Assembly (NCBI RefSeq): GCF_019977735.1
Contig: NZ_AP025018.1
Span: 5,398,580 to 5,462,579 of the forward strand
DNA length: 64,000 nucleotides
Source: Calothrix sp. PCC 7716
GTDB lineage: Bacteria > Cyanobacteriota > Cyanobacteriia > Cyanobacteriales > Nostocaceae
Direction of reading: 5' to 3'
The notes under the pieces: generated by a model
Told to the model about the DNA's origin: nothing
Databases searched by the model: none
The model's input: the letters and a program-made list of their open reading frames with translations, nothing else
Made by a program: the position numbers and the translations under genes
In this document: in pieces, positions 36,634 to 44,063 of the stretch
How positions within the stretch are numbered: the stretch's first letter is position 1
Layout of the letters: each line of letters begins with the position of its first letter

Positions 36634-37431
36634 ATGCTAGAATTGTACCAATTTGAACTTTCGCAATACTCAGAAAAGGTGCGATTGATTCTCGATTACA
36701 AAGGGTTAGATTACCGCAAAATCGAAGTAACACCTGGTATTGGGCAAGTTGACCTATTTCGCTTAACTGGACAGCGGCAAGTGCCCGTACTTAAAGACGG
36801 CAGTAGATATATTGTGGATTCTACTGAAATTGCCAAATATCTTGATTCAGTATATCCCGACCGTCCATTAATACCATTGGATACTAAGCGTCGGGGTTTA
36901 ACGTTAATGATGGAGGAATGGGCTGACGAGTCGATTGGTATAAAAGGAAGAAAGGCACTTTTTGGCGCCATTAGCCAAGACCAGTATTTGCGTAAGTCAT
37001 TGCTACCAACAACGACACCAGATATTTTAAGAACTTTGGTAGAGGGGGTACCAAGTGATTTTGTTAAAGCTTTGGGTATAGGTGTTGGTTATAGCCAGGA
37101 CGCGATTAAGAGTGCAATAGAAGACTTAAAGCAAGATTTAGAAGCATTATGTTTAATATTGCAGGATAGTCCATATTTAACAGGAGATGAGCCGACTTTA
37201 GCCGACTTTGCCGTGGCAGGTTTATCTATATTGTTAAAATTTCCTGAAGGTGACTATTTAGATTTACCAATTGGTGTAAGAGGCAAAGGTGTACCCGAAT
37301 TAGCAAATAGCCTAACTTATGAACGCTTTTTCACTTGGCGTGATAATTTGTACGCACGCTACCGTAAACCTTTAGCATACACCTCAGTTATATCTAGTGG
37401 TGGCGCCCCAACTTCAATTCAAATCGATTAA
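36634..37431 (+). CDS. glutathione S-transferase family protein
   Basis: 265 residues. Thioredoxin-like N-terminal domain (1-78): LYQFELSQYSEKVRLILDYK, RQVPVLKDGSRYIVDSTEIA, with the cis-Pro in QVPVL and the Glu/Ser-type DSTEI motif that binds the glutathione gamma-glutamyl group. A helical C-terminal domain follows, with SPYLTGDEPTLADFAVAGLS (the N-capping TLADF motif). A catalytic Ser rather than Tyr is likely near residue 9-12. Substrate unknown. Cytoplasmic and monocistronic, followed by a 12-bp stem hairpin. Confidence 0.85.
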   Translation: MLELYQFELSQYSEKVRLILDYKGLDYRKIEVTPGIGQVDLFRLTGQRQVPVLKDGSRYIVDSTEIAKYLDSVYPDRPLIPLDTKRRGLTLMMEEWADESIGIKGRKALFGAISQDQYLRKSLLPTTTPDILRTLVEGVPSDFVKALGIGVGYSQDAIKSAIEDLKQDLEALCLILQDSPYLTGDEPTLADFAVAGLSILLKFPEGDYLDLPIGVRGKGVPELANSLTYERFFTWRDNLYARYRKPLAYTSVISSGGAPTSIQID

Positions 37432-37445
37432 ACATTTATAGTAAT

Positions 37446-37472
37446 AGTATGGTGGGCAATGCCCACCATACT
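37446..37472. repeat. perfect 12-bp palindrome (TATGGTGGGCAATGCCCACCATA)
   Basis: agtatggtgggc-aat-gcccaccatact, 14 bases after the GST stop; no T-tract. A relative is the gtagggtgggcactgcctac unit near 4881. May act as a transcript-end hairpin. Confidence 0.65.
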
Positions 37473-37567
37473 AATTAAAATATGACAATTTTTGCTGGTA
37501 GTACATTTTTTCTTGATTTTTTAACATTTCTAGTAAAATTCGATTTAATATATATCGAGAACATTAT

Positions 37568-39313
37568 GTGCTTATTAACATGCAGTTGGGACAGCCGTTA
37601 GGTTCAATTACTCAAGGTTCGCTTACAGGTGGACTAGAAGTGCGTTTGCACCCCGATATTTCAGTTGAAGATATGCGGGTCGGGAAATTTTTAGTAGTGC
37701 AGGGGATGCGGTCGCGTTTCTTTTGTATGTTGACTGATGTTGCACTTGGTATTGCAAATCAGCGAATTATCGCAAATCCTCCAAATTGGGAAGATAGTTT
37801 TTTACGCGAAGTGTTGGCAGGTAGTGGTACTTATGGCACTATTAATCTGGCGCCGATGTTAATGTTTACTCCCGAAGCTGAGGAAAAGCCAACATTCACA
37901 AATGGAAAATCTGCAAATCGTGAAGTCCCAAATGGACTTAAAGGTTTAGCATCATTTGAACCGCAAACCAGCACGACAATGGAATTGTTACCAGTAAAAA
38001 CGATTCCTAGTCACTTTAGCCAAGTTTACGAAGCATCCGAAGAAGATTTTCGTCGCGTTTTTGGTTGGGAAGACGACATTCACCGCAAAAACTTCTCTAT
38101 TGGCAAACCATTAGATATGGATGTCCCGGTTTGTATAGACTTAGATAGATTTGTCGAACGCAGTAACGGTGTATTTGGTAAATCAGGTACTGGAAAATCT
38201 TTCTTAACACGCTTACTATTAGCTGGGATAGTTCGCAAAAATGCCGGGGTTAACCTTATATTTGATATGCACTCAGAATATGGTTGGCAAGCCGTTTGCG
38301 AAGGTAAACAATACAGTACAGTAAAAGGGTTAAAGCAATTATTCCCCGATAAAGTCGAAGTATATACCCTTGACCCAGCCTCTACAAAACGTCGAGGTGT
38401 ACAAAATGCTCAAGAATTATACCTTAGCTACGACCAAATCGAAGTAGAAGATATTCGTCTTTGTAGTCGTGACCTTGGACTTTCGGAAGCAAGTCTCGAT
38501 AACGCGAATATACTCTTTGCAGAATTTGGAAAATCTTGGATTCTTCAATTAATCAACATGACCAACGAAGAAATCAAGACATTTTGCGAAGAAAAACGTG
38601 GACACCAAGGTTCTATCACTGCATTACAGCGCAAACTGTTACGCATGGAGAACCTAAAATACATGCGGTCAGCATGTCCACAGAATTATGTCAACCAAAT
38701 TTTAAAAACTCTCGAAGCTGGCAAAAACATAGTAATTGAATTTGGTTCGCAGTCGGACATGTTATCGTATATGCTGGTGACAAACATGATTACACGTCGT
38801 ATTCACCAACATTATGTAGCCAAAGCCGAGAAATTTCTCCAATCAGGTAACGTGGCAGATAAACCGACTCAACTAGTAATTACGATTGAAGAAGCACACC
38901 GTTTCCTCGACCCTGCAATAGTTGCCAGTACCATCTTTGGAACCATCGCGCGTGAAATGCGGAAATATTTCGTAACTTTATTAGTAGTAGACCAGCGACC
39001 ATCTGGTATTGATAATGAAGTTATGTCTCAAATAGGGACGCGCGTTACTGCATTACTAAACGACGAAAAAGACATCGAAGCAATCTTTACCGGAGTATCA
39101 GGAGGTAGTGCATTACGCTCAGTACTAGCAAAACTAGACTCAAAACAACAAGCACTAATATTAGGCCACGCAGTACCAATGCCAGTAGTCGTGCGTACAC
39201 GTCCATACGATGAACAATTCTACCGCGAAATAGGAGACCCAATTTGGGAAGAAAAAGACGACGAAGAAGTATTCGCAGCAGCAGAACTAGCAAAAGCCGA
39301 CTTAGGATTTTAG
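37568..39313 (+). CDS. HerA/FtsK-like ATPase (DUF87)
   Basis: 581 residues. N-terminal beta-barrel HAS-like domain (1-~110), then the P-loop FGKSGTGKSFLTRLLLAG (~201-218), NLIFDMHSEYGW, Walker B LVITIEEAHRFLDP (~437-450), and a C-terminal arginine-finger region REMRKYFVTLLVVDQRPSGI. HerA ATPases form hexamers that move DNA, normally with the nuclease NurA; no NurA gene is adjacent, so it may work with a distant partner. GTG start; an ATG four codons on is an alternative. Confidence 0.85.
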   Translation: MLINMQLGQPLGSITQGSLTGGLEVRLHPDISVEDMRVGKFLVVQGMRSRFFCMLTDVALGIANQRIIANPPNWEDSFLREVLAGSGTYGTINLAPMLMFTPEAEEKPTFTNGKSANREVPNGLKGLASFEPQTSTTMELLPVKTIPSHFSQVYEASEEDFRRVFGWEDDIHRKNFSIGKPLDMDVPVCIDLDRFVERSNGVFGKSGTGKSFLTRLLLAGIVRKNAGVNLIFDMHSEYGWQAVCEGKQYSTVKGLKQLFPDKVEVYTLDPASTKRRGVQNAQELYLSYDQIEVEDIRLCSRDLGLSEASLDNANILFAEFGKSWILQLINMTNEEIKTFCEEKRGHQGSITALQRKLLRMENLKYMRSACPQNYVNQILKTLEAGKNIVIEFGSQSDMLSYMLVTNMITRRIHQHYVAKAEKFLQSGNVADKPTQLVITIEEAHRFLDPAIVASTIFGTIAREMRKYFVTLLVVDQRPSGIDNEVMSQIGTRVTALLNDEKDIEAIFTGVSGGSALRSVLAKLDSKQQALILGHAVPMPVVVRTRPYDEQFYREIGDPIWEEKDDEEVFAAAELAKADLGF

Positions 39314-39316
39314 TAA

Positions 39317-39349
39317 TGAGTGCTGAGTGCTGAGTGCTGAGTGCTGAGT
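39317..39349. repeat. heptamer tandem repeat (GTGCTGA)
   Basis: More than four perfect units of gtgctga immediately after the HerA-like gene; reverse complement of the heptamer found in frame at 31199 and 42491. Confidence 0.85.
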
Positions 39350-39388
39350 ATTAATATACTATAAACAGGTAAAATTTAAACTTATTGT

Positions 39389-39415
39389 CATGCTGAGGTA
39401 CGAAGCATCTCTAAC
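39389..39415. repeat. TGTCATGCTGAG...GAAGCATCT dispersed repeat
   Basis: tgtcatgctgaggtacgaag then catct. Related copies at 46803-46916 (three in tandem) and 52859-52888. Confidence 0.65.
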
Positions 39416-39482
39416 ATTCTCGCACTGACAAACATTGTAAAGTTGTAAAATTTTCTTAGGATAGCTCAAATTTTAAAGCTTT

Positions 39483-39634
39483 ATGGAGTTTAAATGAGAT
39501 GAAAACAAAGCGAAACGAACCGCAAAACCAATTATTGGTTGTAGTTTATACAGAACGTGGTCAAATTACCCGGTTGATTAGTGCAAGAACAGCAACTCGC
39601 GTTTGAACGTAAAGTATATGAATCAGAAGTATAA
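39483..39634 (+). pseudogene. brnT: brnT toxin remnant
   Basis: ATG GAG TTT AAA TGA GAT GAA AAC AAA reads MEFK-stop-DENKAK, the BrnT start MEFxWDxNKA with Trp changed to TGA. The central part of the toxin (about 45-50 codons) is deleted. It resumes with LLVVVYTERGQITRLISART, then needs a one-base skip after ACT CGC to give FERKVYE, the normal BrnT end. Three lesions make the toxin dead. It overlaps the antitoxin start, as in intact brnT-brnA pairs. Confidence 0.75.
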
Positions 39635-39839
39635 CTCCGAATTTGAAGACGAATTACGCAACGAATATAATTTTAACAGTATACCAGTAGTTGCAAGAGG
39701 ACTAGGACGAAAACATCCAAATAAGGTAACAATCGAATTAGAACCGGATGTTGCAGAAATATTTTCCGACTCTGTAGCAGTTAACGAAGCTTTACGCTTT
39801 TTAATTAAAATTACTCAAAAGTCAATCCCTCAAACATAG
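39618..39839 (+). CDS. BrnA-like antitoxin, orphaned
   Basis: 73 residues from the ATG at 39618 (NQKYNSEFEDELRNEY), overlapping the end of the BrnT remnant; an ATG at 39603 is also in frame. The C-terminal half TIELEPDVAEIFSDSVAVNE ALRFLIKI resembles a ribbon-helix-helix or BrnA-type DNA-binding end. It appears intact although its toxin is destroyed, so it may persist as a repressor. Confidence 0.65.
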   Translation: MNQKYNSEFEDELRNEYNFNSIPVVARGLGRKHPNKVTIELEPDVAEIFSDSVAVNEALRFLIKITQKSIPQT

Positions 39840-39907
39840 TAATTACAGTTGTTGGCAGAATTACTTCATTATCGTATAATTTAAGAAATAACTATCTTGG
39901 GTTTAAA

Positions 39908-40102
39908 ATGAGTACAAAAGAAATTTTACTTAAAGAACTAGACCAAACACCAGAGTATTTGTTAACAGAAATCCTCGATTTTGTTCAATTTATAAAAAAT
40001 AAACATTTACAAGAAAAAATCGAGATAAGCATAATGAGTGAGTCGTCCCTTGCAAAAGATTGGTTAAAGCCGGAAGAGGATGAAGCATGGAAAGACTTGT
40101 AA
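39908..40102 (+). CDS. DUF2281-type antitoxin
   Basis: 64 residues: KEILLKELDQTPEYLLTEIL and DFVQFIKNKHLQEK are the usual DUF2281 N-terminal helices, and WLKPEEDEAWKDL is the typical acidic tail that covers the toxin. Overlaps the MazF-like gene by 16 bases, as in many type II toxin-antitoxin operons. Confidence 0.8.
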   Translation: MSTKEILLKELDQTPEYLLTEILDFVQFIKNKHLQEKIEISIMSESSLAKDWLKPEEDEAWKDL

Positions 40103-40344
40103 AAGGTGATGTCGTTATTGTTCCTTTTCCTTTTTCAGACTTAACACAAACAAAAAGACGACCTGCTTTGATAATAGCGAAATTAGAGGGGAGTGACCTT
40201 ATACTCTGTCAAATAACTAGTCGCTTAATTGCAGACGATTATGCAATTACTCTTGAAGCTGATGATTTTAGTGTAGGTAATTTAAAACAAAGTAGCCATA
40301 TTAGACCAAATAGATTGCTGTATTATAATTTTAAGCCACAGTAA
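40087..40344 (+). pseudogene. MazF/PemK-type toxin, C-terminally truncated
   Basis: 85 residues. Starts KGDVVIVPFPFSDLTQTKRR PALI, the SH3-like MazF fold, and continues QITSRLIADDYAITLEADDF, SSHIRPNRLL. Family members then have a further ~30 residues (usually with the GKL helix). Here the frame runs into the 16-bp tandem repeat at 40331 and ends YYNFKPQ. The catalytic Arg of KRRPA is present but the last helix is missing, so endoribonuclease activity is doubtful. Confidence 0.75.
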
Positions 40345-40371
40345 TTTCAAGCCACAGTAATTTCAAGCCAC
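40331..40371. repeat. 16-bp tandem repeat truncating MazF
   Basis: The unit aagccacagtaatttc occurs 2.5 times, the first in frame with the toxin gene and providing its stop. Confidence 0.75.
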
Positions 40372-40395
40372 AGGCAAGGATGCCTGTGCTACAAG
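40371..40395. repeat. GGGCAAGGATGCCC-family repeat
   Basis: caggcaaggatgcctgtgct followed by acaag, joined directly to the 16-bp tandem repeat. Confidence 0.65.
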
Positions 40396-40503
40396 GGGTT
40401 TGTAAATATTAGACTTTAGTTAAGTTTTAAATGATTCTAATGTAGGTACAATAAAATAAATACGAAATCGCCAAATAATAAGTACTAAGGTGTCTATTTG
40501 TCA

Positions 40504-40896
40504 ATGAAATCGCATGTTCTTGGATTTTGGCTAGCTGGTAGCAATCTATTGTCGCTGCTTTCTTCCAATCCAACAATCGCACAAATTGCCGCACATGAAA
40601 CCCTAATCAGAAATACTGTTGTTCGTCAGCAGAGAGATGTAACAGTCATTGAAGGTGGAGTTGACTTGATAAGTATTGGAAAGAATGCAGAACAAAGTAG
40701 AAACGTCAATAGTAATAATCAAGAATTAATAATTAAAGATTTAAAATCTAAAAGTTACAATTCAATAATAGAAGCTAATGTTTGGAAAGTAAATAAATCT
40801 GGTGAAGTGCAATTGATTGCTTCGGCGCCTAATTTAATTAATACAAACAGTTTGGTCTCAGCTTGTACGTCTGATAATGCAGTTCGTTCAAATTAA
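40504..40896 (+). pseudogene. secreted TPS-type exoprotein with central deletion
   Basis: 130 residues from the ATG at 40504. Signal peptide with likely cleavage at TIA-QIA. The next residues (AAHETLIRNTVV ... TVIEGGVD) recall the start of two-partner-secretion (FHA-like) exoproteins (D.TL..NS.V...IEGG). The end (SIIEANVWKVNKSGEVQLIA SAPN) recalls their C-terminal EA.GW..N..G.V.L.A..P. The hundreds of residues normally between are absent. Such exoproteins are commonly beside CHAT genes, and a CHAT gene follows. Family call is inference; it could also be a small secreted protein. Confidence 0.5.
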
Positions 40897-40911
40897 TGAG
40901 GTATGGTGACA

Positions 40912-43665
40912 ATGAAGAAAAGTTTAGAATTTCTGTCGAGCGGCGCCAAAACTATACTTCTTTTTTTTGTGACATTATTATTGATATGTAATATTCATTC
41001 GCTTTTTCCTACCCATGCAGCAGATATTTTATCAAATCCTCAAGCATTAGTAGAACAAGGTCGAAAACTCTACGAGACTGGAGAATTAACGCGCGCAAAT
41101 ACAATATTGCTACAAGCTGTGCAACTTTTTAAATCAGGGGGTGATAAGTTAGGGGAAGCAATGACATTAAGTAATCTCTCTTTAATTGCTAAAAAACTTG
41201 GAGAATTAAACAAAGCTGAAAGTTATATTACTCAAAGTATTGAAATATTAACAAAATCAGAAGTTCGTGTAGATAATGTATCAAGACTAGAAATACTTGC
41301 TGAAAGTTTAGATATTCAAGGACAAATACAATTAGAATTAGGTGAAGCAGAGAAAGCTTTAAATATATGGAAACTCGCTGCAAACGCTTACGATAAAGTC
41401 AACAATGAAATTGGTGTAACTCGTTGTTTAATTAATCAAAGTATTGCCCAACAAGCTTTAGGAATGTATCGTCAAGCGCGTGCGAATTTAGAAGAAATAT
41501 CTCCTCGTCTTGAAAAACAACCAGATTCTCTTGTAAAAGCTACTGCGTTACGTAGTTTAGGTGATGTTTTACAACTAACTGGTGATTTAGATAATTCTAC
41601 TAAAATGTTAAAGCAAAGTAGAGACATCGCCACAAAATTACAATCTCCTTCACATATTAGCGCGGCTTTAATTAGTTTGGGCAATACTCAATTAGCTTTA
41701 GGTAAAAGGGAAATTATACAAGATATTAATACTACCTACGAACAGTCTACACCTTTGCGCTGTAAAACTAATCAAAATCTTACTAAATATCCACTTGCTA
41801 TTCAATATTATAATCAAGCCGCGCAATCTTACATTGAAGCTGCTAATATTTCAACTTCACCACTTACACAAGTTCAAGCACAACTTAATCAGTTAGATAT
41901 TCAGCAGAAGCTCCAGCAATGGTCAGAAGCACAAAAACTATCAAGTCAAATAAAAACAAAATTAAATAACATACCACCTAGCCAAGCAGCTATTTATGCT
42001 CAAATCAACTTAGCACAAAACTCAATATGCTTAAAACAAGTTACCGCAGCAAATAACCCTAGCTGGAAAGAAATTGCTCAAAGTTTAGCTATCTCTATTC
42101 AACAAGCAGATAAAATTAACGATAAACGTTCTCAAGCTTTCGCGTTAGGCGCCCTAGGTGCATTATACTTAGAAAATAAAGATATAAATAACGCGCAAAA
42201 GCTTACTGAACAAGGTTTAGCAATAGCTACTGCAAACAACGCGACAGATATTACTTATTTGTGGCAATGGCAATTAGGTTACATACTAAAAGCAAAGGGA
42301 GATGTTGAAAATGCCATTAATTCGTATAAAGAAACAGTAAATACGCTTAAAGACTTACGTAATGATTTAGTTGCATTAAATCCAGACGTACAATTTTCTT
42401 TTAGAGATAACGTTGAACCTGTTTATCGGCAGTTTGTTGATTTACTCTTACAACCAGAAACTCAAAATTCCAAAAAACAATTACACACAGCACTCAGCAC
42501 TCAGCACTCAACACTCAGCACTCAAAAAAACTTAAGACTAGCGCGCGAAGCAATCGAAGGATTACAATTAACCGAGCTAGAAAATTTCTTTCGTGAAGCT
42601 TGTTTGTTGCCGAAAGCCAAACAAATTGATGACATTGTTGATAAAATAGACCCAACAGCAGCAGTTATTTATCCAATTATTCTCAAAGACCGCTTAGAAA
42701 TTATTGTCAAATTACCAAATCAACCTGAACTTAGACATTACACGACTTATAAACCTTTAGAAGAAGTAGAAAGCGTTTTAGAACAACTTCAGAAAAAGTT
42801 GAGAGAACCCGACCGAACTAACGATATCAAGGATTTGTCACAGCAAGTATATAGCTGGATGATTCAACCAATGGAAAATGAGCTTCCAACCCAAAAAATT
42901 AAAACTTTGGTTTTTGTTTTAGATGGTTCGCTACGAAATATTCCTATGGCTGTTCTTTATGATGCAACGCAAAAACAGTATTTAATTCAGAAATACGCCA
43001 TTAGTCTGGCGCCGGGTTTACAATTAATAGACCCAAAACCTTTAGAGAGAAAAGAGTTAAATGCTTTAGCAGGTGGGGTGAGTCAACAGATGAAAGTTGA
43101 TGGACGCTCATTTTCTTCACTTGAAAACGTACCTGTAGAATTAGAAAAAATTCAATCTGCAATACCCAATAGTACAGAACTTCTCAACCAAACTTTTACC
43201 AAAGCAAATGTCCAAAACCAAATTCAAAGGTTGCCATACACAGTTGTTCATATGGCAACCCACGGAGAATTTAGTTCAAACGCTGACAAAACTTTTATCT
43301 TAGCTTGGGAAAAACTATTAAAAGTCAAAGATTTTGATAATTTATTGCGGTTGCGTGAGCAAAGTGAGTCTCGTCCTATTGAACTACTCGTTCTCAGCGC
43401 TTGTCAAACTGCGACTGGAGATAAACGTGCAACATTAGGACTTGCTGGTATCGCTGTACGTGCAGGCGCGCGCAGCACTTTAGCAACATTATGGTCAGTT
43501 GACGATAATTCAACCGCAGAAATTATGATTAAATTTTATCAAGCTTTAGCAAATACTAACGTACCAAAAGCCGAAGCCCTCCGACTAGCTCAAGTATCTG
43601 TGTTAACGAATGACGAAAATCCTTATTTATGGGCGCCTTATGTACTAGTAGGAAATTGGTTATAA
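40912..43665 (+). CDS. second CHAT-domain TPR protein
   Basis: 917 residues from the ATG at 40912, which has GAGGT nine bases upstream (an ATG at 40903 adds three residues). Hydrophobic N-terminus (TILLFFVTLLLICNIHSLF) as signal peptide. TPR-like repeats ~45-470, an in-frame heptamer insertion (TALSTQHSTLSTQ, ~527-539), then the CHAT domain ~620-917. The dyad is His of VVHMATHGEF (~783) and Cys of LVLSACQTATGD (~831), with GARSTLATLWSVDDNSTAEI and the C-terminal PYLWAPYVLVGNW typical. It is a diverged paralogue of the 21193 protein. Confidence 0.9.
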   Translation: MKKSLEFLSSGAKTILLFFVTLLLICNIHSLFPTHAADILSNPQALVEQGRKLYETGELTRANTILLQAVQLFKSGGDKLGEAMTLSNLSLIAKKLGELNKAESYITQSIEILTKSEVRVDNVSRLEILAESLDIQGQIQLELGEAEKALNIWKLAANAYDKVNNEIGVTRCLINQSIAQQALGMYRQARANLEEISPRLEKQPDSLVKATALRSLGDVLQLTGDLDNSTKMLKQSRDIATKLQSPSHISAALISLGNTQLALGKREIIQDINTTYEQSTPLRCKTNQNLTKYPLAIQYYNQAAQSYIEAANISTSPLTQVQAQLNQLDIQQKLQQWSEAQKLSSQIKTKLNNIPPSQAAIYAQINLAQNSICLKQVTAANNPSWKEIAQSLAISIQQADKINDKRSQAFALGALGALYLENKDINNAQKLTEQGLAIATANNATDITYLWQWQLGYILKAKGDVENAINSYKETVNTLKDLRNDLVALNPDVQFSFRDNVEPVYRQFVDLLLQPETQNSKKQLHTALSTQHSTLSTQKNLRLAREAIEGLQLTELENFFREACLLPKAKQIDDIVDKIDPTAAVIYPIILKDRLEIIVKLPNQPELRHYTTYKPLEEVESVLEQLQKKLREPDRTNDIKDLSQQVYSWMIQPMENELPTQKIKTLVFVLDGSLRNIPMAVLYDATQKQYLIQKYAISLAPGLQLIDPKPLERKELNALAGGVSQQMKVDGRSFSSLENVPVELEKIQSAIPNSTELLNQTFTKANVQNQIQRLPYTVVHMATHGEFSSNADKTFILAWEKLLKVKDFDNLLRLREQSESRPIELLVLSACQTATGDKRATLGLAGIAVRAGARSTLATLWSVDDNSTAEIMIKFYQALANTNVPKAEALRLAQVSVLTNDENPYLWAPYVLVGNWL
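42491..42524. repeat. heptamer tandem repeat (CTCAGCA) in frame
   Basis: About five units of ctcagca encoding ALSTQHSTLSTQ in the linker before the CHAT domain. Confidence 0.85.
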
Positions 43666-43800
43666 CCAACTTGCCAGTAACCAACTTGCCAGTAACCAAC
43701 TTGCCAGTAACTAACTTGCCAGTAACCAACTTGCCAGTAACCAACTTGCCAGTAACCAACTTGCTAAATACTAAATTGCCTGCAACCAACTTGCTAACTA
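43666..43800. repeat. 15-bp tandem repeat, ~8 units
   Basis: The unit cagtaaccaacttgc repeats with few changes immediately after the CHAT stop codon; later units are degenerate. The last codons and stop of the CHAT gene abut it. Confidence 0.9.
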
Positions 43801-43812
43801 ACTAAAAATCTT

Positions 43813-43838
43813 CTTGTGGAACGGGCATCCCTGCCCGT
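43813..43838. repeat. GGGCAAGGATGCCC-family repeat
   Basis: cttgtggaacgggcatccct then gcccgt, inverted relative to 46756; 12 bases after the tandem repeat. Confidence 0.7.
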
Positions 43839-43867
43839 TTCTTATATAATGTTCCCTATACAATTTT

Positions 43868-44059
43868 ACTTATCCAATGGCTCATTAAACTCAATCTCAT
43901 CACGTTTAATAGTAACATCATACTTACCAAAAAAATTCTGCCCCAAAAGACCAGTTTCTTTATTGGCAATAATAGCTACCTCGACATTATCTACCTTAGT
44001 TGAGCCAACTTCAATGGACTTGCCGAAGCCAATAGGATATTTTTCGACTTTACCGATTT
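43868..44059 (-). pseudogene. retropepsin-like aspartic protease fragment
   Basis: Minus-strand frame of about 63 codons reading EIGKVEKYPIGFGKSIEVGS, then VEVAIIANKETGLLGQNFFG and KYDVTIKRDEIEFNEP. GLLGxxFFGxYDVTI.RD is the C-terminal signature of cyanobacterial retropepsin-like proteases. The part with the catalytic DTGA is absent and a TGA lies just upstream, so only the tail remains. Confidence 0.65.
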
Positions 44060-44063
44060 CTCA

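Noticed and set aside
43556-43789. Minus-strand frame with KLVTG repeats
   Set aside because: Simple translation of the 15-bp tandem repeat after the CHAT gene, not a protein.
43666-43800. CRISPR array
   Set aside because: Units are 15 bp with no unique spacers; a plain tandem repeat. The 43-bp repeat at 46797 was rejected for the same reason, and no cas genes are present.
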